From: an uncultured Microcaldota archaeon
GTDB lineage: Archaea > Micrarchaeota > Micrarchaeia > Anstonellales > Anstonellaceae
Direction of reading: 5' to 3'
DNA length: 8,891 bases
Assembly (NCBI GenBank): GCA_903923795.1
Contig: CAIXYX010000010.1
Coordinates: 1-8,891 of the forward strand
The translations under genes and the position numbers were made by a program. The notes below the pieces were generated by a model. That model saw nothing but the letters and a program-made list of their open reading frames with translations. It had not been told where the DNA came from and made no database searches. Below, piece after piece: positions 1 through 5,701 of this stretch (position 1 is its first letter; each line of letters begins with the position of its first letter).

Positions 1-2
1 AG

Positions 3-500
3 ATGCAGAATAAAAGACCCAGCTCAGAGCAAATCTCATTCGCAGTGGTAAATCTCATGCAAGCGGCCATGGACAAAGGCTTCAAAAATCAATTGAAAAA
101 TATCCGTTCTATGACAGTGTTCAACGACCCGGCAGTCTCATCATCAGCGTATTATCTGCAGGTAGTCACTGACCCCATCCCGGGGATAAGTGTTGGTAAA
201 ACCTTCACCGCGAAAATAGATACCTCCAAAGACAAACTGTACACTCCAGGCAAACTTGAAATTGACAATTTCTATGAGGTGCCCCAATCCGCAGATGCGC
301 ATCAAATCCCATATACACCTAAAGAACAACTCAGTTTAGCTGCTTGGAAAAAAGGAGAAGACTCGAAATCCAACAAATTCAATATTGGAGGTTATCAGGT
401 TACGGCACTGGATTTAAAGGTGAAGATTGCGGAGGAGCTGCAAGACAAGGATCTGAAATCCTCGCTAATGAAAGATGAGCCGAAACGCAGGTCCAAATGA
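3..500 (+). CDS. Hypothetical protein, possibly truncated at its 5' end by the window edge
   Basis: I do not recognise this 165-residue protein. It has no signal peptide and no membrane segment, so it is probably soluble and cytoplasmic. The N-terminal 35 residues look helical and basic. The middle (about 40-145) alternates hydrophobic and polar residues as a beta-rich domain would, with a TDPIPGISVGKTFTAKIDT stretch near residues 56-74. The tail (about 135-165) is charged and helical and ends in a basic KRRSK. The ATG lies two bases from the window edge, so its ribosome binding site cannot be seen and the real start may lie upstream. The gene is visibly richer in A/T than the genes to its right and uses more A/T-ending codons, which fits a recent arrival or lower expression. 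It converges on the exosome operon across a T-rich terminator region. The open frame and lack of a better overlapping frame support it as coding; its function is unknown. Confidence 0.6.
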   Translation: MQNKRPSSEQISFAVVNLMQAAMDKGFKNQLKNIRSMTVFNDPAVSSSAYYLQVVTDPIPGISVGKTFTAKIDTSKDKLYTPGKLEIDNFYEVPQSADAHQIPYTPKEQLSLAAWKKGEDSKSNKFNIGGYQVTALDLKVKIAEELQDKDLKSSLMKDEPKRRSK

Positions 501-524
501 GACTTGCGTGGACATGAAAAGTGA

Positions 525-592
525 TTTTCCTTTTTTCTTATTCTATTTTTAGATTATTTATTATTTTAGACTTAATTTTTCTTCTTTCTTCC
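525..592 (+). terminator. T-rich terminator after the hypothetical gene
   Basis: Just after the TGA at 498-500 the plus strand carries successive T tracts (525-528, 531-536, 545-550 and later runs). Archaeal RNA polymerase commonly terminates at such oligo-T runs without a hairpin. Small imperfect inverted repeats occur (TCTA/TAGA arms at 542-553, CCTAA/TTAGG at 591-603). They are too short to call intrinsic hairpins with confidence. Confidence 0.55.
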
Positions 593-607
593 TAAAAATT
601 AGGACAT

Positions 608-626
608 AAATCTAAAAATCAAAACA
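608..626 (-). terminator. T-rich terminator of the exosome/rpoP operon
   Basis: Read on the minus strand, the bases directly after the rpoP stop codon contain TTTT followed by TTTTT within about 20 nt. This is the expected oligo-T form of an archaeal terminator. Together with the plus-strand T tracts to its left it separates two converging transcripts. Confidence 0.5.
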
Positions 627-627
627 C

Positions 628-759
628 TTAATCCGTGCTGACCTCTTTGGCAATCGGCTGTCGTGCCTTGTAGAGCACCCTCCAGCCGCAATGCGGGCAG
701 CGGGTGAATTTGGCGTCAATGGTCTTGACGTCTTTCTTGCATTTTGCACAGCGGTACAT
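628..759 (-). CDS. rpoP: DNA-directed RNA polymerase subunit P (Rpb12-like)
   Basis: This 43-residue zinc-ribbon protein is subunit P of the archaeal RNA polymerase, the counterpart of eukaryotic Rpb12/RPABC4. In that family it helps hold the assembly platform subunits together. It begins MYRCAKC and contains RCPHCGWRVLYK, so C4, C7, C21 and C24 form the zinc site. The GWRVLYKxRxP segment after the second knuckle is the family signature. Full length is normal (about 40-50 residues). The start is fixed by the SD-like GAGGTAAT at 765-772, five bases before the ATG. It is the last gene of the minus-strand operon, 44 nt after rpl37ae, and is followed by a T-rich terminator. This is its usual position in archaea, next to L37Ae and the exosome genes. 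It is short enough for automatic annotation to miss. Confidence 0.95.
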   Translation of the reverse strand: MYRCAKCKKDVKTIDAKFTRCPHCGWRVLYKARQPIAKEVSTD

Positions 760-803
760 AGGAGATTACCTCGAGGCTGAATTTTCAAGCTAACTTTATC
801 TAT

Positions 804-1070
804 CTATGCGCTTTTCGCCTTCGCCTCTTTCTCTCTGCGGTCGAAGTCGGCGATGAGGCGGCTGGCCACCTCGCCGGCCGGTGTCGAGAGCGCGTATGTG
901 GCTCCGGCGAACTGCTTGCCGCATGCGCGGCATTCCCACAAGGCGTTGCTCACACGGCGAACGGCCGATTTGGAGCAGCGGGGGCAGGGGTAAGCTGTCC
1001 GCCGAGTCTTGTCTGTAGCGGCCGCGCGCTTGCGCAGCTCCATGCCGTATCGAACGTTGAAATCTGCCAT
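804..1070 (-). CDS. rpl37ae: 50S ribosomal protein L37Ae (eL43)
   Basis: This 88-residue protein is the zinc-ribbon large-subunit ribosomal protein L37Ae/eL43. The ribbon cysteines are C29, C32, C47 and C50, in CPRCSKSAVRRVS and WECRACGKQFAGATY, and the family's TPAG motif follows at 63-66. The N terminus carries the RYGxxLRKR segment, but the KVGxxGRFG-type lead common in euryarchaeal homologs is missing, so the protein starts closer to the ribbon than usual. The start at 1070 is chosen because GAGGTAAT (1075-1082) sits four bases before it. An in-frame ATG at 1076 overlaps that element and is too close. The C-terminal helix ends in a lysine-rich tail suited to rRNA contact. It lies 35 nt after rrp42 and before rpoP, a conserved archaeal order coupling ribosome, exosome and polymerase subunits. 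Confidence 0.93.
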   Translation of the reverse strand: MADFNVRYGMELRKRAAATDKTRRTAYPCPRCSKSAVRRVSNALWECRACGKQFAGATYALSTPAGEVASRLIADFDRREKEAKAKSA

Positions 1071-1074
1071 ATTC

Positions 1075-1082
1075 ATTACCTC
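1075..1082 (-). promoter_or_regulatory. Ribosome binding site deciding the L37Ae start
   Basis: GAGGTAAT ends four bases before ATG 1070. Because the element itself contains the first ATG of the longer reading frame (1076), initiation at 1070 is the more reasonable choice. The same arrangement recurs at 4700-4713. Confidence 0.6.
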
Positions 1083-1105
1083 GTCTAAGACCAAATAAAT
1101 ATCGT

Positions 1106-1885
1106 TTATTGCGTGATGAGGCGCCTCAAATCGGCCCCCTTCTTGAATGATATATCCACGAACTCCATTATATCCTTTTGGGTGACCCCTTTCCAGCCGG
1201 TTTTCTGCGCCGCGCACACGAAATCGGGCGTTGTGGCGAGCGTGAATCGGCCGTCGAGGCCTTTCTCCTCATCAAGGGTGGGGTCGAGGATTTTGTGGTT
1301 GCCCAAGAGGCCGAATGTGCAGGTCACGGGCATGCAGGAAATTGGCAGGGTGCCGTCGTATTCGCCGCGCACCAATTTGTCATTCTCCAATTTCGGCATG
1401 CGGGTGTTTGAGAGAGCCGCAACTGCGGCGAGCATGGCCGCGTCGAACAGGTTGCCGTCGTGGTCAACCACCCACAGGTCAACATAGACTGCCTTGACTT
1501 TGGCAACTCCGGGAATTGCGAGCGAGGACAAGTCGATCATGTTTGCAGAGCGTATTCCTCGGTCCACTACACGCGCCAATTCGATGGCCTCGACACGGGG
1601 CGGGCCGGGCTCGAAGAGATGGCTGCCCAATGGCGAGAATTCCGCGCCGGTGGACAGGACGCCCTCTTCGGGGCGGTCGGGGAAAGGTGTGGCCAAGTCT
1701 ATCTTGACACCTGCGATGACCTGCGTCTTGCCCAGTTTGCAAAGCGCCGAGCCTTCGGCGTTGTTGAGCGGGTTCTTCTGCAACTTTATCGCGCGGTAGT
1801 CGAGCGAGCCGCGCTCGTCGGCGCGCCTGCCCGAATTGAGCAATTGCAGGAGTTGGTTGTGCCTTAGTTGTTCTTGTACTTCCAT
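1106..1885 (-). CDS. rrp42: Exosome complex subunit Rrp42 (structural RNase PH-like)
   Basis: Rrp42 is the catalytically silent RNase PH-fold partner of Rrp41. Three Rrp41-Rrp42 dimers form the hexameric core of the archaeal exosome, which degrades and tails RNA in the cytoplasm. The 259 residues fit the family. Recognisable segments are GRRADERGSLDYR (19-31), LGKTQVIAGVKIDLATP (51-67), the GPPRVEAIELARVVDRGIR stretch (94-112), the YVDLWVVDHDGNLFDAA region (124-140) and KILDPTLDEEKGLDGRFTLA (198-217). The last differs from the catalytic aspartate pattern of Rrp41, as expected for the inactive subunit. A GTG at 1894 would add three residues, but AGGTGAT at 1890-1896 overlaps it and lies four bases before the ATG at 1885, so 1885 is preferred. 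It starts 14 nt after the rrp41 stop. Confidence 0.95.
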   Translation of the reverse strand: MEVQEQLRHNQLLQLLNSGRRADERGSLDYRAIKLQKNPLNNAEGSALCKLGKTQVIAGVKIDLATPFPDRPEEGVLSTGAEFSPLGSHLFEPGPPRVEAIELARVVDRGIRSANMIDLSSLAIPGVAKVKAVYVDLWVVDHDGNLFDAAMLAAVAALSNTRMPKLENDKLVRGEYDGTLPISCMPVTCTFGLLGNHKILDPTLDEEKGLDGRFTLATTPDFVCAAQKTGWKGVTQKDIMEFVDISFKKGADLRRLITQ

Positions 1886-1889
1886 CCAT

Positions 1890-1896
1890 ATCACCT
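1890..1896 (-). promoter_or_regulatory. Ribosome binding site deciding the Rrp42 start
   Basis: AGGTGAT lies four bases before ATG 1885. It includes the GTG at 1894, which therefore reads as part of the Shine-Dalgarno sequence rather than as a start codon. Confidence 0.65.
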
Positions 1897-1899
1897 GAA

Positions 1900-2682
1900 T
1901 TATTCGCTGCGGGCCTCGCCGGGCTTTAGCGAGAGCGGCAATGCCACCTCGCCTGCGCGGGTGTAGACTCGGCGCAGGGCGTCGGTCTGAATAGCGTGCA
2001 CTTTCTGGGCGGCCGCCTTGCCCATCGTCATGGCTTGGTCAATTTCATCTCGAGTGAGCTGCCCGTCCATCTGGTACAGCAGCACCTCGCCATTTCTGCT
2101 TGCAAAAGCGATGGGGTTGTCTGACTCGCCCCAGTTGTCCTCCTCTTTCGAGAGGTCGAGGGCGAGTTTTCCCTCGACTTTTCCAACTGCAACGGCTGCC
2201 ACCATGTCTTTCATGGGGATGCCGGCGTCTGCCAAGGCAACTGCGGCTGCCGTGACTGCTGCGCAGCGCGTGCCGCCATCAGATTGAAGCACGTCGATGA
2301 AAACATCAATCGCGCTTTTCGGGTAACTCTCGGCGATGACAACATTCTCGAACGCCTCGGAGATGACTTTTGAGAGCTCCTGGCTTCGCCGCGATGGGCC
2401 CGAGCGTCCGTGCTCCTCCAAGCTACAGAATGGCGCCATATTGTATCGGCAGCGCAGGACGGCGCGATACGGGCTCTCGTCATGGCGGGGGATGCATTCT
2501 CTTGGTCCGAACACGCCTGCCAAGATTTTGTTCTTGCCCCACACTACGAGGGCCGAGCCTGCCGCGTCGTTGAGGACTCTTGCCTCGATGGAGAGCGGGC
2601 GCAGCTCGTCGAATGAGCGGCCGTCGAGTCTTTTTCCGTCCTCTCGCAAAAGAGGAGGTTTGCTTTTTGATGCACCAGTCAT
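1900..2682 (-). CDS. rrp41: Exosome complex exonuclease Rrp41 (catalytic RNase PH-like subunit)
   Basis: Rrp41 is the active subunit of the archaeal exosome: a phosphate-dependent 3'-5' exoribonuclease that can also add heteropolymeric tails in the reverse reaction. Of its 260 residues, LREDGKRLDGRSFDELRP (12-29) is the family entry motif. R98-R99 in GPSRRSQELS match the RNA/phosphate-binding arginines. QSDGGTRCAAVTAAAVALAD (133-152) is the strongly conserved core helix. LDLSKEEDNWGE carries D176 and D182, which align with the catalytic aspartates of characterised archaeal Rrp41, so the enzyme looks active. A GTG at 2691 would add three residues, but AGGTGA (2688-2693) overlaps it and sits five bases before ATG 2682. 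It lies between rrp4 (17 nt upstream) and rrp42, as in most archaea. Confidence 0.97.
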   Translation of the reverse strand: MTGASKSKPPLLREDGKRLDGRSFDELRPLSIEARVLNDAAGSALVVWGKNKILAGVFGPRECIPRHDESPYRAVLRCRYNMAPFCSLEEHGRSGPSRRSQELSKVISEAFENVVIAESYPKSAIDVFIDVLQSDGGTRCAAVTAAAVALADAGIPMKDMVAAVAVGKVEGKLALDLSKEEDNWGESDNPIAFASRNGEVLLYQMDGQLTRDEIDQAMTMGKAAAQKVHAIQTDALRRVYTRAGEVALPLSLKPGEARSE

Positions 2683-2687
2683 AACAG

Positions 2688-2693
2688 TCACCT
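2688..2693 (-). promoter_or_regulatory. Ribosome binding site deciding the Rrp41 start
   Basis: AGGTGA precedes ATG 2682 by five bases. The upstream GTG at 2691 is part of this element, so the longer reading is unlikely to be the translated one. Confidence 0.65.
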
Positions 2694-2699
2694 GAAAAA

Positions 2700-3407
2700 T
2701 TACATTTGAGAATTGTCATCCTGACCTCGAGCCATCTGGCTGGTCGGCATGCCCGCCATATTCACCTGAGCGCCGGCCATTCCCGCCTGCGCATTCATAT
2801 TCTTGGCGCCGGCCTTCTCGCGCAGCAATGCGGCCACGCGGTCTGTCAAGCCAGTCGTGTGGGCCTGCGCCTCGACCATGCGAATAGCCTCGATGGCGAG
2901 CGAGTGGTTGCCCGCAAACGAGACAAAGACATAGCCGTTCCGGCCCACCACGAGATTGCAGCCTGTCATCTGCGCGATTGTGTTTATCATGGAATTGCGC
3001 TTGCCGATAAGTCTTGGCACCTTGACTGGAGATATGTGCTCCAGCCATCCGCCCTCCAAACCGCGCGCATCTGCCAAATCAATCGATTTGACCTCGTCGA
3101 CGTTGATGACACGGGCCTGCACAATCGAGCCGAGGCGAAATGTTGCGCGCGAATCACGGCTCGACAAAAAGCCGGAGAACGGCTCGCCGAGCTCGACATT
3201 GTAGCCTGTGAAGCGTATGTCTGTGACATAGCCGACTACAACATCCTCGACGATGGGCTCGTACGGGCCTTCGAGCGGCACGAGCTTGCCCTCCTCATTG
3301 AGAAGGCTTAACGCAGTCGCGTAAGTCTTCTGCCCGTCGGAGAACGTGTAAGCCATCCGCTCGGGCTTGTCGGAGACGACCTCTCCCGGAACGACGATTT
3401 TGGACAT
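2700..3407 (-). CDS. rrp4: Exosome complex RNA-binding subunit Rrp4
   Basis: Rrp4 forms the RNA-binding cap on the Rrp41/Rrp42 hexamer and guides substrates into the pore. The 235 residues show the expected order: an N-terminal strand domain starting IVVPGEVV (about 1-55), an S1 domain (about 57-125, including VGYVTDIRFTGYNVEL and FLSSRDSRATFRLGSIVQARV) and a KH domain (about 128-195). The KH loop reads IGKRNSM, so the second glycine of the usual GxxG is N138; the downstream GRNG (155-158), typical of Rrp4, is intact. Residues 200-235 form an Ala/Met/Gln/Asn-rich, probably disordered tail ending DDNSQM, longer than needed for the core domains. The ATG at 3407 has a strong GGAGGG (3416-3421) eight bases upstream. 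The frame stays open to 3542, but that extension lies in the promoter region. It is the first gene of its operon. Confidence 0.96.
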   Translation of the reverse strand: MSKIVVPGEVVSDKPERMAYTFSDGQKTYATALSLLNEEGKLVPLEGPYEPIVEDVVVGYVTDIRFTGYNVELGEPFSGFLSSRDSRATFRLGSIVQARVINVDEVKSIDLADARGLEGGWLEHISPVKVPRLIGKRNSMINTIAQMTGCNLVVGRNGYVFVSFAGNHSLAIEAIRMVEAQAHTTGLTDRVAALLREKAGAKNMNAQAGMAGAQVNMAGMPTSQMARGQDDNSQM

Positions 3408-3449
3408 AGGAATATCCCTCCTAAAAATTTTAGCCCAAACAGGGGCCAT

Positions 3450-3467
3450 GGAACGATAAATAGTTCC
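3450..3467 (-). promoter_or_regulatory. Candidate rrp4 operon promoter inside a small inverted repeat
   Basis: On the minus strand CTATTTATC (3455-3463) resembles an archaeal TATA box. Placing the start of transcription about 25 nt downstream gives a leader of roughly 27 nt that includes the GGAGGG site. The box is enclosed by perfect five-base arms, GGAAC (3450-3454) and GTTCC (3463-3467), which could be a small operator. An alternative box on the same strand in the 3503-3522 AT-rich block would give a leader of about 85 nt. Confidence 0.4.
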
Positions 3468-3502
3468 GTCTTGTTGTCTGTGTACAGGTAGAAATGGGGG
3501 AC

Positions 3503-3522
3503 TTATGTATAATAATATATAG
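3503..3522 (+). promoter_or_regulatory. TATA region of the transporter unit (possibly bidirectional)
   Basis: The block TTATGTATAATAATATATAG is the most AT-rich part of the 135-base divergent spacer. Its right part, AATATATA (3514-3521), is centred about 25 bases before ATG 3543. This is the spacing expected between an archaeal TATA box and the transcript start, so the message may be leaderless. No Shine-Dalgarno sequence precedes the ATG, which agrees with that reading. The block is nearly symmetric and could also drive the opposite strand. Confidence 0.6.
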
Positions 3523-3542
3523 GGTGGGGGCGAATTGCGCAT

Positions 3543-4676
3543 ATGACAAAGACGAAGACCCGTAAATCACCTGCCCTCGCAGACTCGCGCAGTTCGGCCC
3601 GCGGGGTATCCGCCCCAGTCGCCGCATACGGCCTGACTCACGCAGTGGTGGACGCATCCTGCGCATTCGCGGTGTTCGGCCTTCTCTCGACCAGTCATCT
3701 CGATTTGGAAACATTCGCTTTTCTCGCCGTCCTATACAACGCATTGGCATTCGGTTTGCAGGCGCCCTTGGGACTGATTATCGACAAGTATCATACGACG
3801 AAAACAAACACTCCCCTTCTCGCCGCCATAATCGGCGCTCTGTTCACCACCGCCGCGCTTTTCATGGGCAACTCGCCATTCTCTATTGTCATTCTCGCGG
3901 GATTGGGCAACGCGCTCTTCCACATCGGCGGCGGGAGCATCATACTGACGCTTGCGCCGGGCCGCGCAGGTCTGGCCGGCCTCTACGTCGCGCCGGGCGC
4001 CATCGGCGTGCTGGCCGGCACTCTGCTGGGAAAAGGCGCATTTCCGGCCTCGGGAATTCTCGCACTAATTTTGCTGCTTGCGTGCATAGTGTTTGTCAAA
4101 CTAAAGCCAGTCAAGACCGTCGCCTATGAGCCATCTCCGTTTCCGCCGAACATGTTCGCGCTGTTCTTTCTCCTTCTACTGCTCTCAATTGCCATCCGCT
4201 CATTCGTAGGTTTCGCCGTCGCGTTTCCGTGGAAATCCGATGTTACGCTGCTGTGGGTGCTCACCCTCTCGATTGTTGCGGGCAAAGGATTTGGCGGGCT
4301 CATCGCCGACAGATTCGGCTGGCTGAAAGTTTCGGCAATCTCCCTGATTGTTTCGGCTCCTCTTTTGGCATTCGGCTCCTCGAACGCTGCTCTTGGCCTC
4401 ATCGGAATTTTCCTCTTCAACATCACCATGCCCGTGACTCTTGTCGCAATTTTCCGTTTGTTCCCCAAATGGCCGGCATTCTCATTCGGAATAGCGTGCA
4501 TGGCCCTGCTCGCGGGTGCCCTGCCCTCATTCGCTTTCTGGCGGCCCACACTGGGGAATCCCGGCCTGTTGTTTGTTGTCATCCTCGCATCGGCAGCCGC
4601 GCTTTCTGCTGCGCTTTATCTGATGGCTTCACGCGAAGCTGGCAGGAACAAAAGCGCGAATACGATAAACTACTGA
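3543..4676 (+). CDS. MFS-type membrane transporter
   Basis: The 377-residue protein is almost entirely hydrophobic and has about ten to twelve membrane segments after a basic 24-residue cytoplasmic N terminus. Two loops show the Major Facilitator Superfamily motif-A pattern (GxxxD followed by basic residues), one per half: GLIIDKYHTTK (77-87) and GGLIADRFGWLK (251-262). A longer loop at about 186-203 separates the halves. The first membrane segment carries THAVVDASC (32-40), and GLGNALFHIGGGS (120-132) recalls the fosmidomycin-resistance-like branch. The substrate cannot be told from sequence. The length is somewhat short for a 12-segment MFS protein. The ATG follows a TATA-like block at leaderless spacing. 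It is followed after 36 nt by a small membrane-protein gene with a strong SD, so the two are probably one transcript. The unit faces away from rrp4 and interrupts the usual SBDS-exosome series. Confidence 0.8.
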   Translation: MTKTKTRKSPALADSRSSARGVSAPVAAYGLTHAVVDASCAFAVFGLLSTSHLDLETFAFLAVLYNALAFGLQAPLGLIIDKYHTTKTNTPLLAAIIGALFTTAALFMGNSPFSIVILAGLGNALFHIGGGSIILTLAPGRAGLAGLYVAPGAIGVLAGTLLGKGAFPASGILALILLLACIVFVKLKPVKTVAYEPSPFPPNMFALFFLLLLLSIAIRSFVGFAVAFPWKSDVTLLWVLTLSIVAGKGFGGLIADRFGWLKVSAISLIVSAPLLAFGSSNAALGLIGIFLFNITMPVTLVAIFRLFPKWPAFSFGIACMALLAGALPSFAFWRPTLGNPGLLFVVILASAAALSAALYLMASREAGRNKSANTINY

Positions 4677-4699
4677 TGGAAGAAAGATAAATTCGAAAC

Positions 4700-4708
4700 G
4701 GAGGTAAT
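4700..4708 (+). promoter_or_regulatory. Ribosome binding site deciding the start of the small membrane protein
   Basis: GGAGGTAAT lies four bases before ATG 4713. The in-frame ATG at 4707 overlaps this element and would leave only one base of spacing, so 4713 is chosen. Confidence 0.65.
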
Positions 4709-4712
4709 GACG

Positions 4713-4958
4713 ATGAAAAAATCCATCATTGCGCTGGCCGGAGTGCTGGCGTCTATTCAATGCACGCATGCCGACATCCTCCCCGTGCCAGACCCGATTG
4801 ACCTCTTGTCAATCATAGCGTTTCTCGCGGTGGCTCTGCTCATATGCGCCGGAGCGGTGTATGCGATTTATCGGCTCTATCGGCATTTGCGTCCCGGCAA
4901 AAAAATCCAGATGAAAGAGACAGCGGCCAAGAAAAAGCAAAGCGGGAAGAAAAAGTAG
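4713..4958 (+). CDS. Small membrane protein with signal peptide and basic tail
   Basis: I do not recognise this 81-residue protein as a named family. It begins with a typical signal peptide: basic MKK, a hydrophobic stretch, and a possible cleavage after THA at about residue 20. A short proline/aspartate-rich segment DILPVPDPIDLLS (21-33) follows, then one strong membrane segment (about 34-54) and a highly basic C-terminal tail (56-81) ending in lysine-rich repeats. The mature protein would have a very short outer segment, one membrane pass and a cytoplasmic positively charged tail. It lies 36 nt after the transporter and has a strong SD, so co-transcription is likely and a role as an accessory subunit or regulator of the transporter is a fair inference. 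If the first hydrophobic stretch is not cleaved, the protein would be a two-pass hairpin. Confidence 0.7.
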   Translation: MKKSIIALAGVLASIQCTHADILPVPDPIDLLSIIAFLAVALLICAGAVYAIYRLYRHLRPGKKIQMKETAAKKKQSGKKK

Positions 4959-4964
4959 AATCCA

Positions 4965-4987
4965 TTTTTCGTTTCTTTATTTTTTTT
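4965..4987 (+). terminator. T-rich terminator of the transporter unit
   Basis: After the TAG at 4956-4958 the plus strand has TTTTT (4965-4969) and then eight T's (4980-4987), an oligo-T archaeal terminator. It lies in the 37-base gap between convergent genes. For SBDS on the other strand, the matching T-rich stretch would be the complement of the AAA/AAG lysine codons at about 4930-4955 inside the small gene. Confidence 0.6.
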
Positions 4988-4995
4988 ACGTCTTT

Positions 4996-5697
4996 TCACT
5001 TTCCGGCATCAAGCATTTTCGTCTGATTATCCCCTGACGTGGCCTTGTTCAATTTGTCCAAGAATTCGCCCACCATTCCGGCCGGCACATTGACCACGCC
5101 CATCAAACTTCCGTCTGCGCCCCATTCCTCCCGCTCAACATGCTGGCTTTTGAGAAGTCCGTAAGCGCGGTGAGCATGAATCGCCGGCACCTTGATGGCG
5201 ATTCTTTTCTTCTCCATCTTTATCGGCAATTCGATTCGCAATGCCGAGATAATCTTGTCCATCTGCGCGGCCGCATCCTGCCACGGGTCGATGTCGAGGC
5301 GCACCTTGTCCATCGAGGCCACTATGCGCGCGAGCGGATGAGGCGCGCCGGTGCGCGGGTCTGTGGCTTCACGGGCGATGAGCTGCGCAATCTGTTTCCT
5401 CTTCTCCTCCATCATGTGCCGCTTCTGCTCTGTTGTGAGGGCGAGCTCGCCTTCCTTCAAAATCTTCTCGGCAATGAGAAACGCATCCGTTGTTTGGAAT
5501 GCTTTCTGCAATTCGGCGGCCTTGGCCCGCTCTGATGCTTTGGCATCGGTGAAAATCTCCTCGACAACAAGCACATTGTTCAAGTCTTTTTTCTGGCCCA
5601 AACGATAGGCGAGACCTGCGTCAGGGTCGACGAAAATCTCGAAGGCCTTGCCCTGCACTTTGATATGAGCTATAATTGCCTTGTCTAAAGAAACCAT
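4996..5697 (-). CDS. sbds: Ribosome maturation protein SBDS (archaeal Sdo1)
   Basis: This is the archaeal ortholog of SBDS/Sdo1, which in eukaryotes acts with EF-2-like GTPases to release the anti-association factor from new 60S subunits; in archaea it is assigned to large-subunit maturation. The 233 residues are full length and show all three domains: the N-terminal FYSH domain (1-85, starting MVSLDKAIIA and including FEIFVDPDAGLAY), the helical middle domain (86-160) with the family hallmark ATDPRTGAPHPLARI (111-125), and a ferredoxin-like C-terminal domain (about 161-233). ATG 5697 is preferred because MVSLDKA is the normal family N terminus. GTGAT (5702-5706), which overlaps the stop codon of the upstream gene, supplies the SD four bases away; the in-frame GTG at 5706 is part of that SD. 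It appears co-transcribed with the upstream surface protein. Confidence 0.96.
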   Translation of the reverse strand: MVSLDKAIIAHIKVQGKAFEIFVDPDAGLAYRLGQKKDLNNVLVVEEIFTDAKASERAKAAELQKAFQTTDAFLIAEKILKEGELALTTEQKRHMMEEKRKQIAQLIAREATDPRTGAPHPLARIVASMDKVRLDIDPWQDAAAQMDKIISALRIELPIKMEKKRIAIKVPAIHAHRAYGLLKSQHVEREEWGADGSLMGVVNVPAGMVGEFLDKLNKATSGDNQTKMLDAGK

Positions 5698-5701
5698 GGA
5701 A

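Noticed and set aside
591..603. Inverted repeat CCTAAAAATTAGG as an intrinsic terminator hairpin
   Set aside because: Arms are only five A/T-rich pairs with a three-base loop, too weak; the surrounding oligo-T runs explain termination better.
1113..1889. Several long open frames on the plus strand and in the second minus frame over rrp42
   Set aside because: They are shadows created by GC-rich codons of rrp42; none has a family match, a ribosome binding site or a plausible protein composition.
2706..3311. 201-residue plus-strand frame opposite rrp4
   Set aside because: Its histidine/arginine-rich product is the reverse reading of a well-conserved Rrp4 gene and has no start signals.
3408..3542. 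A 45-residue N-terminal extension of Rrp4 in the same open frame
   Set aside because: It covers the divergent promoter region, resembles no Rrp4 N terminus, and the ATG at 3407 has a strong GGAGGG site eight bases upstream.
4124..4582. 152-residue minus-strand frame inside the transporter gene
   Set aside because: It lies fully within a gene with clear MFS motifs and membrane segments, and its own product looks like random composition.
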